A DNA stretch of 64,000 nt from an uncultured Methylophilaceae bacterium (GCA_903870995.1 CAIQFD010000061.1:1-64000), one strand, 5' to 3'; numbered from the stretch's first letter, positions 34,667-45,082 are shown. The notes: generated from the sequence alone by a model not told the origin. Translations and numbers: made by a program.

Positions 34667-36325
34667 ATGACTAATCCAACTAATTCGCCAGCATGGCAAA
34701 CACTTAACGAGCACTTTAAAGAAATCTTTCCTTTGCAGATGCGTGATATGTTTGCAGAAGACCCTCAAAGATTTAATAATTTCTCATTAAAATTCAATGA
34801 CTTTTTATTAGACTACTCCAAACAGCGCGTCTCTAAAAAGACGATGGATTTACTCATCAGCTTGGCACGTCAGAGCGAAATTGAAGCTTGGCGCGAAAAA
34901 ATGTTCTCTGGTGAAAAGATTAACTTCACTGAAAACCGTGCAGTTTTACACACAGCACTTCGCAACCGAAGCAATAAACCTGTATTAGTAGATGGCAAAG
35001 ACGTAATGCCAGAGATTAATCGCGTTTTAGCACAAATGCGTAAATTCAGTGATAGCGTTCGTCATGGCCAATGGCTTGGTTACACAGGCAAACGCATTAC
35101 TGACATCGTTAACATTGGCATTGGTGGCTCGGATCTTGGTCCTGTGATGGTGTGCACTGCACTCAAAGCTTATGCACAAAAAGACCTCAACGTACATTTC
35201 GTATCAAACATTGATGGCACACACTTGGCGCAAGCGTTAGAAGTCTGCAATCCTGAAACGACATTATTCATCGTTGCATCAAAAACGTTCACTACGCAAG
35301 AAACAATGACCAATGCTCGCTCTGCCCGTGCTTGGTTCTTAAAATCAGCTAAAGACCATGCGCACATTGCTAAGCACTTCGTCGCGCTTTCAACAAACGC
35401 AATGGCAGTGCAAGAATTTGGTATTGATCCATCCAATATGTTCGAGTTTTGGGACTGGGTGGGTGGCCGTTATTCATTATGGTCAGCGATTGGCTTATCA
35501 ATAGCCTTGTATGTAGGCATGGATAATTTCGAAGCACTACTAGAAGGCGCGCATGAAATGGACAACCATTTCAGAACTGCCCCTTTAGAAAAGAATATGC
35601 CAGTGATTTTGGCGATGTTAGGCGTTTGGTATAACAACTTCTTTGAAGCCGAAACACAGGCCATTTTACCCTACGACCAAGGCCTATCAAGATTTCCAGC
35701 CTATTTGCAACAAGGCGACATGGAGAGCAACGGTAAGTTTGTTAATCGTAGCGGCGAGCGAATCACTTACAGCACAGGGCCAATTATCTGGGGGGAAGCT
35801 GGTACCAACGGTCAACATGCTTTTTATCAGCTGATTCATCAAGGCAACAAGCTAATCCCTTGTGACTTCTTAGTGCCACTCCGCAGCCAATATAAAATTG
35901 GTGAAAATGGCAATGAGCATCACAAGATCTTAGTGTCTAACATCTTTGCGCAAACCAAAGCCCTCATGCAAGGCAAGACAGCCAAAGAAGTGAAAGCTGA
36001 GCTAGAGGAGCAAGGCTTAGATCATCACCTCATTATGGAGCTCATGCCACATCGCGTATTTGGTGGTAATCGCCCTACCAATACCATTTTGATTGATGAA
36101 CTCACACCTAAAGCATTAGGTAAGCTGATTGCGCTTTATGAGCATAAAATTTTTGTACAAGGCATCATCTGGAATATCAACTCTTTCGATCAATGGGGTG
36201 TTGAGTTTGGTAAACAAATTGCACAAAAGATTTTGCCGCAACTATCAAGCGCCAATAAAATCACCGACCATGATGGCTCAACCAACAGTTTAATTAATTA
36301 CTTTAAAGAAAAAACGCAGCATTAA
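34667..36325 (+). CDS. pgi: Glucose-6-phosphate isomerase
   Basis: Interconverts glucose-6-phosphate and fructose-6-phosphate, linking storage glucan to the formaldehyde-assimilating sugar pool in a methylotroph (the latter inferred). The 552-residue protein has [12 protein letters not shown], the signature [14 protein letters not shown], the catalytic MESNGK and the C-terminal [25 protein letters not shown]-like element lies about 25 nt before the ATG, so pgi may have its own promoter as well as read-through from glgB. A strong terminator follows. Confidence 0.96.
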   Translation: MTNPTNSPAWQTLNEHFKEIFPLQMRDMFAEDPQRFNNFSLKFNDFLLDYSKQRVSKKTMDLLISLARQSEIEAWREKMFSGEKINFTENRAVLHTALRNRSNKPVLVDGKDVMPEINRVLAQMRKFSDSVRHGQWLGYTGKRITDIVNIGIGGSDLGPVMVCTALKAYAQKDLNVHFVSNIDGTHLAQALEVCNPETTLFIVASKTFTTQETMTNARSARAWFLKSAKDHAHIAKHFVALSTNAMAVQEFGIDPSNMFEFWDWVGGRYSLWSAIGLSIALYVGMDNFEALLEGAHEMDNHFRTAPLEKNMPVILAMLGVWYNNFFEAETQAILPYDQGLSRFPAYLQQGDMESNGKFVNRSGERITYSTGPIIWGEAGTNGQHAFYQLIHQGNKLIPCDFLVPLRSQYKIGENGNEHHKILVSNIFAQTKALMQGKTAKEVKAELEEQGLDHHLIMELMPHRVFGGNRPTNTILIDELTPKALGKLIALYEHKIFVQGIIWNINSFDQWGVEFGKQIAQKILPQLSSANKITDHDGSTNSLINYFKEKTQH

Positions 36326-36346
36326 GAAATGTAAAGATTGCGCAAT

Positions 36347-36377
36347 AAAAAAGGCTGATTAATATCAGCCTTTTTTA
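36347..36377. terminator. Bidirectional terminator between pgi and sppA
   Basis: Stem GGCTGAT / ATCAGCC with a 4-nt loop, flanked by an A-run on one side and a T-run on the other. It can end transcripts from both sides. Confidence 0.9.
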
Positions 36378-36399
36378 TTATTTTCAATTAGCAAGAGCG

Positions 36400-37335
36400 T
36401 TAACGTAAGCCCATGCCTTTAAACAAAGACTGTGTCATGGATGCGCCAAACTTTCTAGCAACACGATCAGCAAGTCCTTCTGAAGCAGTGAAATCCACAA
36501 TGTTTTCTTGCTTAATCACTTCACGCGCGACATATTCATAGCTACCTAGTTCATCAGCCAAGCCCATTTTAATACCCGCTTCACCGCTCCAAAACAAGCC
36601 ACTAAAAGTTTCTGGCGTTTCTTTTAAGCGCTTACCGCGACCTTCACGCACCACGCTAATAAATTGCTGATGCACTTCATTCAACATCGCTTGCGCCAAT
36701 ACCTTGTGTTTTGGGTTCACTGGTGAGAATGGGTCGAGCATGGCCTTATTCTCCCCCGCGGTCATTAATCGACGCTCAACACCAAACTTCTCCATGGTAC
36801 CTGTAAAGCCAAAACCATCCATCAACACGCCGATAGAACCAATAATGCTGGCTTTATCTACATAAATCTTATCTGCGGCAACAGCAATGTAATAACCACC
36901 TGAAGCACAAATATCTTCAACAACCGCATAAACAGGGATTGATGGATGCAATTGACGCTGACGCTTGATCTCATCATTAATAATACCTGCTTGCACAGGG
37001 CTACCGCCTGGGCTATTAATACGCAAAATCACACCCTTAGTGTGTTTGTTGTCGTAGGCATCATGCAAGCTAGAAATGACTGAATCTGCATTGACTTGGT
37101 CTTGTGCACCAATTTCACCTTGAATATCAATCAGGGCAGTATGATCTTCAGCACTATTGCCACTTGTGCCACCTATCCAACTGAGCATGTAAAACAACAT
37201 TAAAAATAGCCAAATGAAGGTGAGCGATTTAAAAAGCACACTCCAAAAACGATTACGCTTTTGCTCTTTTAGCGATTGAAATGCTAACTTCTCCAACACT
37301 TCACGTTCCCAATTAGGTTGCTGACTATCGGACAT
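36400..37335 (-). CDS. sppA: S49 signal peptide peptidase, short SppA type
   Basis: A 311-residue inner-membrane serine protease with one N-terminal membrane helix (about 29-48) and a periplasmic catalytic domain. INSPGGSPVQAG marks the oxyanion region, and ASGGYYIAVAADKIY carries the nucleophile Ser. The half-length form needs to assemble into a ring. It degrades cleaved signal peptides and perhaps other membrane substrates. It is the last gene in the leftward run rluC-HAD-Rieske-sppA, 25 nt after the Rieske gene. Confidence 0.9.
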   Translation of the reverse strand: MSDSQQPNWEREVLEKLAFQSLKEQKRNRFWSVLFKSLTFIWLFLMLFYMLSWIGGTSGNSAEDHTALIDIQGEIGAQDQVNADSVISSLHDAYDNKHTKGVILRINSPGGSPVQAGIINDEIKRQRQLHPSIPVYAVVEDICASGGYYIAVAADKIYVDKASIIGSIGVLMDGFGFTGTMEKFGVERRLMTAGENKAMLDPFSPVNPKHKVLAQAMLNEVHQQFISVVREGRGKRLKETPETFSGLFWSGEAGIKMGLADELGSYEYVAREVIKQENIVDFTASEGLADRVARKFGASMTQSLFKGMGLR

Positions 37336-37360
37336 GCTCTTCTCTCTATCATGTATAAAA

Positions 37361-37711
37361 TTAAATTTCGTCTAGTGTAATTGAAATCACACCATCTTGT
37401 TCATTCACCAAAATCGGACGCAATCGTTTACCCTGGCAAGGGCCGAGTACACAATGCCCTGTATGAGGCTCATATTGCGCACCATGGGTCGCACAAATGA
37501 GGTAATCCTGCTCTCTCGTAAAAAAATCGCCCTCATTCCAATCTAGCTCAACTGGCAAATGCGCGCATTGATTGAAATAAGCATAAGGCTTGCCATTAAA
37601 CCTGATGACAAATGCGCTCACCCGCTCACCTAGCTCAGGCAAATTAAAACGAACACCTTTTTCGCGTTCAAGTAGCGATTCGCTTTTGCAAATAATACGC
37701 TGATTAGACAT
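37361..37711 (-). CDS. Rieske [2Fe-2S] ferredoxin-like protein
   Basis: A 116-residue cytoplasmic protein. The cluster ligands are visible as CAHLP near residue 48 and CATHGAQY near 75, giving the CxH and CxxH pairs of a Rieske site. It has no membrane anchor. Small Rieske proteins at this position, beside rluC and a HAD phosphatase, are common in betaproteobacteria, but their electron partner is unknown to me. It begins two nt after the HAD gene. Confidence 0.87.
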   Translation of the reverse strand: MSNQRIICKSESLLEREKGVRFNLPELGERVSAFVIRFNGKPYAYFNQCAHLPVELDWNEGDFFTREQDYLICATHGAQYEPHTGHCVLGPCQGKRLRPILVNEQDGVISITLDEI

Positions 37712-37713
37712 CC

Positions 37714-38370
37714 CTAAACGTTGGCTTTAAGCCATGTACTTAAATGCGAAAATTCATCAAAGTGCGCTAAAGGCTCGTGCGGCAACAAACGATCTAAAGG
37801 ATGTGCGCCATACGTCACCCCCAAGCTCGGGACGTTCGCATTTTTTGCCATTTGCAAATCGAAACTTGTATCACCAATCATCAATGTTTTTTCAGGTGAC
37901 GCCGCCACTTCACTCATCAAATCTAAAATCATTTGTGGATGCGGCTTAGAGTGGCACTCATCCACACAGCGAGTCGCAATAAAATGATGTGCGATACCAC
38001 TATTAGCTAGCGCTTTATTGAGGCCGCGACGACCTTTACCTGTTGCAACAGCCAAAGGAACGCCCTTTTGAACTAAATGTGCAATGGTTTCAGGTACGCC
38101 GTCAAACAGCGGGATATTGTCCTCACCTAAACCATAGTAATAGGTATAACGGCCTGTCAGCTCGGCTAATTGGGCGTCAGGAATACGGCCGAACAGTTCA
38201 TAAACCGCTTCCCGAAAGCCTAAACCAATAATGCCACTTGCTGCAGCTTGGGTTGGCTCTGGCAAACCGACCTCTACACTACCCTTACATATTGCATCTA
38301 CAATCAATTGCGTAGAATTGGCCAAAGTGCCATCCCAATCAAAAATGATTAAATCGTAATTATTCTGCAT
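37714..38370 (-). CDS. HAD-superfamily phosphatase, phosphoglycolate phosphatase-like
   Basis: A 218-residue HAD hydrolase of subfamily IA. Motif I is FDWDGTLANS (nucleophile and acid Asp near residues 10-12), motif II is AVATGKGRRGL, motif III is the Lys in HSKPHPQMIL and motif IV is MIGDTSFDLQMAKNA. The helical cap lies between motifs I and II. The substrate is unproven; phosphoglycolate or a damaged metabolite is likely. It follows rluC by nine nt and precedes the Rieske gene by two. Confidence 0.88.
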   Translation of the reverse strand: MQNNYDLIIFDWDGTLANSTQLIVDAICKGSVEVGLPEPTQAAASGIIGLGFREAVYELFGRIPDAQLAELTGRYTYYYGLGEDNIPLFDGVPETIAHLVQKGVPLAVATGKGRRGLNKALANSGIAHHFIATRCVDECHSKPHPQMILDLMSEVAASPEKTLMIGDTSFDLQMAKNANVPSLGVTYGAHPLDRLLPHEPLAHFDEFSHLSTWLKANV

Positions 38371-38379
38371 CTTGATATC

Positions 38380-39381
38380 TTAATTTTCTAAAGCGAGTTT
38401 TTTGAGGAATCTATCTAGCTCTGGCGGCAAAGGCGCAATGAGTTTGAGTTTTTCAGCAGTCAGCGGATGTCGAATATTGGTTTCAGCTGAATGCAAAAAC
38501 ATACGTTTAAGCCCGCTTTTTTGAAGTGCTTTATTTAAAGCAAAATCACCATACTTATCATCCCCAGCGATTGGAAAACCTAAATGGGCCAACTGCACAC
38601 GCAATTGATGGGTTCGACCTGTAATCAGTTGCGCTTCTAATAAACTAAAATCGCCATAGTGCGCTTTTAGATGAAAAATCGTCTCTGACGTTTGACCTTC
38701 ATCCTCAGCTCTTGGGTCTGGGCGCCCTGTCACCACACTCACACGGCGCTCGCCGTTTTCAAGCAAATACTTTTGTAAGGTCAAGGTCACATGTTTCTTT
38801 TTCTCAGTCCAATGACCCTTCACCAACATAAAATAACGCTTATCCATTTGATTGCGGCGCATCGCTTCATGCAAGGCAACTAATGCAGAGCGCTTTTTCC
38901 CCACCATTAGCACACCTGATGTTTCTCTATCTAAGCGGTGTACTAATTCCAGGAATTTAGCTTGAGGGCGCTCCAACCTTAACTGTTCAATCACGCCCTT
39001 GCTCACCCCACTTCCGCCATGCACTGCCATGCCAGCTGGCTTGTCGAGCACGAGCATTGCATCATCCTCAAAGACAATGCACTTTTCTAAACGCGCAGTC
39101 ACAGGCTTTTGTTGTTCAACATCGACCTGAGTAACCGTTGCACGAATAGGCGGGATACGGACTAAGTCGCCCATCGCTAGTTTATAGGTCGCATCAATAC
39201 GTTTTTTGTTGACGCGCACTTCCCCACTACGAAGAATGCGATAAAGATGACTTTTAGGAACGCCCTTTAGCGTTTTAGTGAGGAAATTATCAATTCGCTG
39301 ACCTTCACTTGCCTCATCAATTTCAAGCATTGCCGCACTTGATTCACTAATTTCATTACTTATTTTGCTTAAATTTGTCAT
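38380..39381 (-). CDS. rluC: 23S rRNA pseudouridine synthase RluC
   Basis: A 333-residue pseudouridine synthase of the RluA family. An S4 RNA-binding domain lies near residues 26-90 (IDNFLTKTL, ILRSGEVRVNKKR). The catalytic motif HRLDRETSGVLM carries the essential Asp, and QLITGRTHQLRVQLAHLG is further on. RluC makes pseudouridines 955, 2504 and 2580 in E. coli numbering. It is divergent from rne across 606 bp, a gene order shared with many proteobacteria, which supports RluC over RluD. Confidence 0.92.
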   Translation of the reverse strand: MTNLSKISNEISESSAAMLEIDEASEGQRIDNFLTKTLKGVPKSHLYRILRSGEVRVNKKRIDATYKLAMGDLVRIPPIRATVTQVDVEQQKPVTARLEKCIVFEDDAMLVLDKPAGMAVHGGSGVSKGVIEQLRLERPQAKFLELVHRLDRETSGVLMVGKKRSALVALHEAMRRNQMDKRYFMLVKGHWTEKKKHVTLTLQKYLLENGERRVSVVTGRPDPRAEDEGQTSETIFHLKAHYGDFSLLEAQLITGRTHQLRVQLAHLGFPIAGDDKYGDFALNKALQKSGLKRMFLHSAETNIRHPLTAEKLKLIAPLPPELDRFLKKLALEN

Positions 39382-39987
39382 CTCACCTATACTACGAAAC
39401 TATTGAAGTAAATGCGCTAAGCGCTTCTTCAACGAATGAATTGAAAGTCTTAAAAGATACCTTGGTTAATCTCGCTCGCCAAATAAAATAAGTAGCGATT
39501 TTATGTACTAAATATTAAAGCGCTCAAGCCGCTGCGAATGAATTGCAATACCTAGAGTATAAGCGATGGCGCGGTCTGGAATTGCTAGAACTTTGAATTT
39601 TAGCTGATATGTCAGCTAAACCGAATCTAAATTAAAAGACAGAATAAAAGCAAGACAGCTTAAAAAAACATAAAACGAGTTACTTCGTTAACAAATTCAA
39701 TCTGATACGAATCAATACGGTTCAGATTAACGGGTGAAAAACTTTCATAAAAAGAATCACTCACTGACCATGGCAAGATCAAAAGCCATAGACAATAGTA
39801 AATGTTAGCAATGTAATCATTAAGTGTTTAATCAAGCCCCTGCAAGTTTCTGGCAGTTTTACTGCTGGTGTAGTGTTAACAACAAGCCGAAGTTAGGCAC
39901 TAACCTACATATTCAACCCTAGCCTTACCACTCTGCTATTCGCATAGCAACATTCGCAAACCCGCTATGAGCGCGGGAGTCAACACA
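39382..39987 (+). promoter_or_regulatory. Long rne leader region with hairpins
   Basis: A 606-bp gene-free stretch between the rluC and rne starts. It holds a hairpin with perfect 9-bp arms (TTTAGCTGA / TCAGCTAAA, 39599-39620, 4-nt loop). Two small hairpins stand just before rne: TGCTAT / ATAGCA (39934-39949) and CCCGC / GCGGG (39961-39977). The last overlaps the GGGAG ribosome-binding sequence. In E. coli a long rne leader with hairpins mediates cleavage of its own mRNA, so a similar autoregulation is plausible here. I found no convincing -35/-10 pair. Confidence 0.5.
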
Positions 39988-42531
39988 ATGAAACGCATGT
40001 TATTTAACGCAACGCAGTCTGAAGAATTGCGCGTTGCAATCGTCGACGGTCAAAAACTAATTGACCTCGATATCGAATCTGCTGGTAAAGAACAACGTAA
40101 GAGCAATATCTATAAAGGTGTGATTACACGCATCGAGCCATCACTCGAAGCTGCCTTTGTTAACTACGGCACTGATAGACACGGCTTCTTGCCATTCAAA
40201 GAAGTGGCTCGCAGCTACTTCCAAAACGACGCCGAAGGCGGACGTGCTCGCATTCAAGACGTGCTTAAGGAAGGCCAAGAGCTCATCGTTCAAGTCGACA
40301 AAGACGAACGCGGCAACAAAGGCGCAGCACTTACTACATTCATCTCTCTTGCTGGTCGCTACTTAGTATTGATGCCTAACAACCCTCGCGGCGGTGGTGT
40401 TTCACGTCGCATCGAAGGCGAAGACCGCAACGAACTCCGTGACATCATGGCGCAATTAGAAGTGCCTAATGGCATGAGCATCATTGCTCGTACCGCTGGT
40501 ATCGGCCGCAACCTTGAAGAGTTGCAATGGGACTTAAGCTACCTATTACAACTTTGGACTGCCGTTGAGAGCGCATCAACGATTCAAAATGGTCCTTTCT
40601 TGATTTACCAAGAAGGTAGTTTAGTGATTCGCGCAATTCGCGATTACTTCCAACCAGATATCGGTGAAATCCTCATCGACACGCCTGACATCCATGAGCA
40701 AGCTATTCAGTTCATGAACCATGTGATGCCTGGTCATGTCGCTCGCGTTAAGTTATACCAAGACGAAACGCCTTTATTTTCACGCTTTCAAATTGAACAC
40801 CAAATCGAAACAGCGTTCTCACGTGAAGTTCGTTTGCCTTCTGGCGGCGCCATCGTGATTGACCACACTGAAGCTTTAGTTTCAGTAGACGTTAACTCCG
40901 GTCGCTCAACTAAAGGTAGCGACATTGAGCACACAGCATTTAATACGAACTTAGAAGCCGCTGAAGAAGTAGCCCGTCAATTACGTTTACGTGACTTAGG
41001 TGGATTGGTTGTCATCGACTTTATCGACATGGAAAGTCAACGTAACCAACGTGACGTAGAAAACCGATTACGTGAAGCTTTGCACTATGATCGTGCGCGT
41101 GTTCAAACTGGCAAGATTTCACGATTTGGCCTATTAGAGCTATCACGTCAACGCTTACGTCCAAGCTTGGGTGAAAGCAACCACATTCCTTGCCCACGCT
41201 GCCATGGCACAGGCCATATTCGTGGTATCGAATCAACAGCACTACACATCTTGCGCATTACGCAAGAAGAGGCAATGAAAGAAAACAGCAAAGCGATTCA
41301 GGTTCAACTCCCTGTTGAAGCAGCCACATTCTTGCTCAATGAAAAACGTGCGGACATTCATAAAATTGAACAACGTACTGGCGTTGAAGTTGTATTAATT
41401 CCAAACATCCATTTGGAAACACCGAACTACACAATCACTCGCATTAAGAGCGATGACAGTGCGGAAGATGGTCCACGTAGTTATCAAATGGTAGAAATGC
41501 CAACGGAAGAAGAAATTCATAACCATGCAGCGCCAGAAGTAAAAGCGGTAAAACAAGTCGCAGCTGTTCGTGGCATTACGCCATCAGCGCCAGCACCGAT
41601 CAGCACAGAAAAAGCTGAAAAAGGTGTTTCATTGTTCACTCGTTTTAAAAACTGGTTAGGTGCACTCACCACGACAGAAGCACCTAAGGAAGAGAAATCT
41701 GAGCGCAACGGCCGTCGTGACAACAACCGCAATCGCAACCGTAATCGCAACCGTAATGAGCGTGGTGATCGTCCGGAACGTAGCAATCAAAATGCTCAAG
41801 GCGAACGTCAACAAGGCAATCAAGGTGATCGTCAACAACGCAACCAAGAGCCACGCCAACCTAGACCGCAACAACAGCAGGCTAAGCCTCAACAAGCTGT
41901 TCAAAACAACCAAGTTGAAGGTGCACAAGGCGAACAAAACAACGAGCAACGCGAACCACGTGAAGGCCGTAACCGCCGTGGCCGCAATGGTCGTCGTGAC
42001 CGCGGTCCTCGTCAAGATCGACCAGCTGGTGATCGTCCATTTGTTGAAAATGAACAGCTTCTAGATGCAAACAACACTTCTGTGGCAACTGAAACAGTTA
42101 AACCAGTTGAAGCACCTAAAGCAGATACGCCAAAAGTTGAAATCGTTAAAGCTGAAGTTGCTGAAACAAAAACAGCTCCTAAAGCTGAAACAATTGAAGT
42201 GGTCACAACAAAACCAGCGCAAGCAGAGAAGCCGGCTAAAGCAGTGAAAGCACCTAAGGAAGAATCAAGCCCTGAAGTGAGCGAAGATAAATCAGCAAAA
42301 GCACCTGCTGAGAAAAAAGCGCGCCCGGCTCGCAAGCCAGCAGCGAAAGCGAAACCAGTTGATTTGGCTGCAAGCGGTTTGCAATTGGTAGAAACCAAAG
42401 CGGAAACTAAGGCAGCAACTGCTGCTGAGCCAGAAGCTCCAAAGAAACCACGCAAAACAGCCGCATGGCAAAAGAAAGGTGACGAGGCGGCAAAAGATGA
42501 GCCTTTAGTCATCGTTCAAACGCAGAAATAA
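39988..42531 (+). CDS. rne: Ribonuclease E
   Basis: An 847-residue endoribonuclease that initiates mRNA decay and processes rRNA and tRNA. The start [15 protein letters not shown] at 39988 is the family start; GGGAG is about ten nt upstream. The catalytic half has the S1 domain (about 35-120), the 5'-sensor and DNase-I-like domains with DVNSGRST and VVIDFIDM (metal-binding Asp pair), and the zinc-link CPRCHGTG. The C-terminal part from about 555 is disordered: an Asn/Arg run (RNRNRNRN), Gln-rich blocks and then Lys/Ala/Glu/Pro-rich repeats. This is the usual RNA-binding and degradosome scaffold region. Its repeats leave long spurious open frames in other registers. Confidence 0.96.
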   Translation: MKRMLFNATQSEELRVAIVDGQKLIDLDIESAGKEQRKSNIYKGVITRIEPSLEAAFVNYGTDRHGFLPFKEVARSYFQNDAEGGRARIQDVLKEGQELIVQVDKDERGNKGAALTTFISLAGRYLVLMPNNPRGGGVSRRIEGEDRNELRDIMAQLEVPNGMSIIARTAGIGRNLEELQWDLSYLLQLWTAVESASTIQNGPFLIYQEGSLVIRAIRDYFQPDIGEILIDTPDIHEQAIQFMNHVMPGHVARVKLYQDETPLFSRFQIEHQIETAFSREVRLPSGGAIVIDHTEALVSVDVNSGRSTKGSDIEHTAFNTNLEAAEEVARQLRLRDLGGLVVIDFIDMESQRNQRDVENRLREALHYDRARVQTGKISRFGLLELSRQRLRPSLGESNHIPCPRCHGTGHIRGIESTALHILRITQEEAMKENSKAIQVQLPVEAATFLLNEKRADIHKIEQRTGVEVVLIPNIHLETPNYTITRIKSDDSAEDGPRSYQMVEMPTEEEIHNHAAPEVKAVKQVAAVRGITPSAPAPISTEKAEKGVSLFTRFKNWLGALTTTEAPKEEKSERNGRRDNNRNRNRNRNRNERGDRPERSNQNAQGERQQGNQGDRQQRNQEPRQPRPQQQQAKPQQAVQNNQVEGAQGEQNNEQREPREGRNRRGRNGRRDRGPRQDRPAGDRPFVENEQLLDANNTSVATETVKPVEAPKADTPKVEIVKAEVAETKTAPKAETIEVVTTKPAQAEKPAKAVKAPKEESSPEVSEDKSAKAPAEKKARPARKPAAKAKPVDLAASGLQLVETKAETKAATAAEPEAPKKPRKTAAWQKKGDEAAKDEPLVIVQTQK

Positions 42532-42552
42532 GTTAGTTTTAGCATGACACTC

Positions 42553-42579
42553 AAAAGCCCCAATTCATCGGGGCTTTTT
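42553..42579 (+). terminator. rne rho-independent terminator
   Basis: Stem AGCCCC / GGGGCT with an 8-nt loop, an A-run before and TTTTT after, 21 bp past the rne stop. Confidence 0.9.
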
Positions 42580-42607
42580 CATTTTAGCTACCCAGCAAAA
42601 AGTATCT

Positions 42608-44431
42608 ATGTCGACAAGCGCGTTAGAAATCCTACAAAACACCTTTGGCTATAAATCGTTTCGCGATCAACAAGCAACGATTGTGAGCCATGTATCTGCA
42701 GGTGGTGACGCATTGGTGCTAATGCCGACTGGTGGCGGAAAGTCGCTTTGTTATCAAATTCCTAGTTTGTTAAGGGATGGCCTAGCGATTATCGTCTCCC
42801 CTCTTATTGCGCTGATGCAAAACCAAGTAGAGGCATTACAGCAATTGGGGGTCAATGCCGCCTTCTTAAACTCCAGCTTAAGTATGGATGATACTCAAAC
42901 AATCACCAGACAGGCTTTAAGAGGTGAGCTAAAGATTCTTTATGTCGCCCCCGAACGGCTGATGGCCAACAGTTTTTTACAGTTGCTAGAACAGGTTAAC
43001 AATCACGTTGGATTAGCATTGTTTGCCATCGATGAAGCGCACTGTGTGTCGCAATGGGGCCATGACTTCAGACCAGAATACCGACAGCTCACAATTTTGC
43101 ATGAGCGCTTTCCTGATGTGCCAAGAATCGCTCTAACGGCCACAGCAGATGCCGCAACGAGGGCTGAAATCATTACACAGCTTAAGCTAGAGGATGCAGC
43201 GCAATTCATCTCCAGCTTTGATCGTCCTAACATTCGCTATCATGTCACCCAAAAAAATAATGCACGGCAACAACTACTTCATTTCATTGAATCACAGCAT
43301 CCAAATGATGCTGGCATTGTCTATTGTTTGTCCCGCAAAAAAGTGGAAGAAACCGCCGAGTGGCTTCAATCCAAAGGCTGGCCTGCGCTTCCCTATCATG
43401 CAGGCCTAGATGCCAAGATTCGTGAGAAAAATCAGCGCCAATTTTTGCGTGAAGAAGCTGTGATTATGGTTGCCACCATTGCCTTTGGCATGGGCATCGA
43501 CAAACCTAATGTGCGCTTTGTTGCCCATTTGGATTTACCCAAAAGTATGGAAAGTTATTATCAAGAAACTGGTCGCGCTGGTCGTGATGGCTTCGCCGCG
43601 AACGCCTGGATGACCTACGGCTTGGGCGATGTTGTTTCTATGCGTCAAATGCTCGACGGTGGCGAAGCCTCAGAAGATCGTAAGCGCCTAGAAAAGCAAA
43701 AATTAGATGCCCTACTTGGCTTCTGTGAATCAACGACGTGCCGTCACCAGTCTATACTGCGTTACTTCGGCGAAGATCACCCTGGTGATTGTGGACAATG
43801 TGATAACTGCCTCACACCTGCCGACACTTGGGATGCGACACAAGCAGCGAGAATGGCACTTTCATGTGTATACCGAACGGGCCAACGATTTGGTGCAGGT
43901 CACTTAATTGACGTATTGCTTGGTAAAAGAACCGCCCAAATTGACCGATTTCAACACGAACAACTAAGCACCTACGGCATAGGAAAAAATCTCACCCAAT
44001 CACAATGGAGCAGTGTTTACAGACAATTGGCAGCAAGTGGCTACTTGGATGTAGACTTTCAAGCATTCGGCGGCTTAAAACTGACTGAGCTTGCTAAACC
44101 AGTGTTAAAAGGCGAAATAGAAGTATGGCAACGCCGAGATGCTGAGCCAGAGAAGCGCTCAAGCACTGCCGAACGCGCTTCACGCGCTCGAGAAGCCTAC
44201 GCAGGTGCAAATGACGATCCGCTGTGGTTAGCACTAAAGGCTAAACGAATGGAGCTTGCAAAATCACAAGGCGTTCCGCCTTATTTGATTTTCCACGACA
44301 GCACCTTAATTGAGATTATGAATCAACGACCAGGCAATTTAATCGAACTTGGCCGTATTAGCGGTGTTGGACAGGCAAAACTAGCGCGTTATGGAGATGA
44401 TTTTTTGGAGGTTTTAGCGCAGGCCGAGTAA
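42608..44431 (+). CDS. recQ: RecQ-family ATP-dependent DNA helicase
   Basis: A 607-residue 3'-5' helicase used in recombination and fork repair. Motifs in order: FRDQQATIV (motif 0), [14 protein letters not shown] (Walker A), [17 protein letters not shown] (motif II and aromatic loop), ATADAATR (III) and [10 protein letters not shown] (VI). The RQC zinc cysteines follow ([12 protein letters not shown] and CGQCDNC), then a winged helix, and a C-terminal HRDC domain (about 530-600). Length and order match E. coli RecQ. It has its own start 28 bp after the rne terminator. Confidence 0.94.
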   Translation: MSTSALEILQNTFGYKSFRDQQATIVSHVSAGGDALVLMPTGGGKSLCYQIPSLLRDGLAIIVSPLIALMQNQVEALQQLGVNAAFLNSSLSMDDTQTITRQALRGELKILYVAPERLMANSFLQLLEQVNNHVGLALFAIDEAHCVSQWGHDFRPEYRQLTILHERFPDVPRIALTATADAATRAEIITQLKLEDAAQFISSFDRPNIRYHVTQKNNARQQLLHFIESQHPNDAGIVYCLSRKKVEETAEWLQSKGWPALPYHAGLDAKIREKNQRQFLREEAVIMVATIAFGMGIDKPNVRFVAHLDLPKSMESYYQETGRAGRDGFAANAWMTYGLGDVVSMRQMLDGGEASEDRKRLEKQKLDALLGFCESTTCRHQSILRYFGEDHPGDCGQCDNCLTPADTWDATQAARMALSCVYRTGQRFGAGHLIDVLLGKRTAQIDRFQHEQLSTYGIGKNLTQSQWSSVYRQLAASGYLDVDFQAFGGLKLTELAKPVLKGEIEVWQRRDAEPEKRSSTAERASRAREAYAGANDDPLWLALKAKRMELAKSQGVPPYLIFHDSTLIEIMNQRPGNLIELGRISGVGQAKLARYGDDFLEVLAQAE

Positions 44432-44447
44432 AAATGTAATGTATCAA

Positions 44448-44475
44448 TTGACATTGTAATTAACTAGATTACAAT
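44448..44475 (+). promoter_or_regulatory. higBA promoter with overlapping operator
   Basis: TTGACA, 16 bp, TACAAT: a strong sigma-70 promoter. An inverted repeat with perfect 8-bp arms (ATTGTAAT at 44453-44460, ATTACAAT at 44468-44475) overlaps the spacer and the -10 element, as expected for autorepression by the antitoxin. The toxin start codon is only eight nt after the -10, so the mRNA should be almost leaderless. Confidence 0.75.
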
Positions 44476-44483
44476 CATGCTGG

Positions 44484-44762
44484 ATGATTCAAAACTTCAA
44501 ACATAAAGGCTTAGGGCTATTTTTTACTGCAAGCGACTATCGCGGCATTCCAGCCCAATATGCATCAAGAATAGAGCGGATACTTGACCGTTTAGACGCC
44601 GCTACAAAACCAGAAGATATGAATCTTGCAGGATTTAAATTTCACGGACTAACAGGCGATAGAAAAGGTACTTATGCTGTTTCCGTGACAGGTAATTGGA
44701 GAATGACTTTTAAGTTTAATGGCGAAGATGCCATTGATGTTGAATTGGAGGATTATCATTAA
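44484..44762 (+). CDS. higB: HigB-type toxin (RelE/ParE fold mRNA interferase)
   Basis: A 92-residue RelE-superfamily protein with the HigB pattern: MIQNFKHKGLGLFF at the start, ERILDRLDAATKPEDMN in the middle, and GDRKGTYAVSVTGNWRMTFKF with the basic residues thought to act in ribosome-dependent mRNA cleavage. The toxin precedes the antitoxin, the usual higBA order. The start matches the family, yet no Shine-Dalgarno sequence fits between the -10 and the ATG. Low production of toxin from a leaderless start, followed by coupled antitoxin synthesis, would suit its control. Confidence 0.9.
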   Translation: MIQNFKHKGLGLFFTASDYRGIPAQYASRIERILDRLDAATKPEDMNLAGFKFHGLTGDRKGTYAVSVTGNWRMTFKFNGEDAIDVELEDYH

Positions 44763-45082
44763 TGCGATCATTAAGAGACCCAAATAGGAAGCCAACACAC
44801 CCTGGCGCAATTATTCGTGAAGATGTATTACCAGCCCTTGGCATTACACAGGCACAACTCGCTCATCACTTAGGTGTAAGCAGATTAAGTGTTTCTGAAA
44901 TTTTGCATGAGAAGCGTAGCGTAACTGCTGAAATGGCATTGAGAATCTCTGAAGCAATTGGTGGCACACCTGAAAGTTGGTTGCGCATGCAAGAGGCTTT
45001 AGATTTATGGCATGCAAAACAAAAGTTTGTAGAGAACCCTACAATAAAAGCTACACCGATTTCTCGATTAGCAGCAGCTTAG
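44762..45082 (+). CDS. higA: HigA-type antitoxin
   Basis: A 106-residue Xre-family DNA-binding protein. It opens with the HigA motif PTHPGAIIREDVLPALGIT, and the helix-turn-helix is AQLAHHLGVSRLSVSEILHE. It neutralises HigB and represses the operon through the inverted repeat upstream. Its start overlaps the toxin stop by one base (TAATG), so translation is coupled. It converges on uvrB with only 13 bp between stop codons and no visible terminator. Confidence 0.9.
   Translation: MRSLRDPNRKPTHPGAIIREDVLPALGITQAQLAHHLGVSRLSVSEILHEKRSVTAEMALRISEAIGGTPESWLRMQEALDLWHAKQKFVENPTIKATPISRLAAA

Noticed and set aside
41517-42512. Long open frames opposite and out of frame with the rne 3' half (up to 166 codons)
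   Set aside because: They arise from the repetitive Arg/Asn/Lys/Ala codons of RNase E. Their translations are low-complexity and have no ribosome-binding sites.
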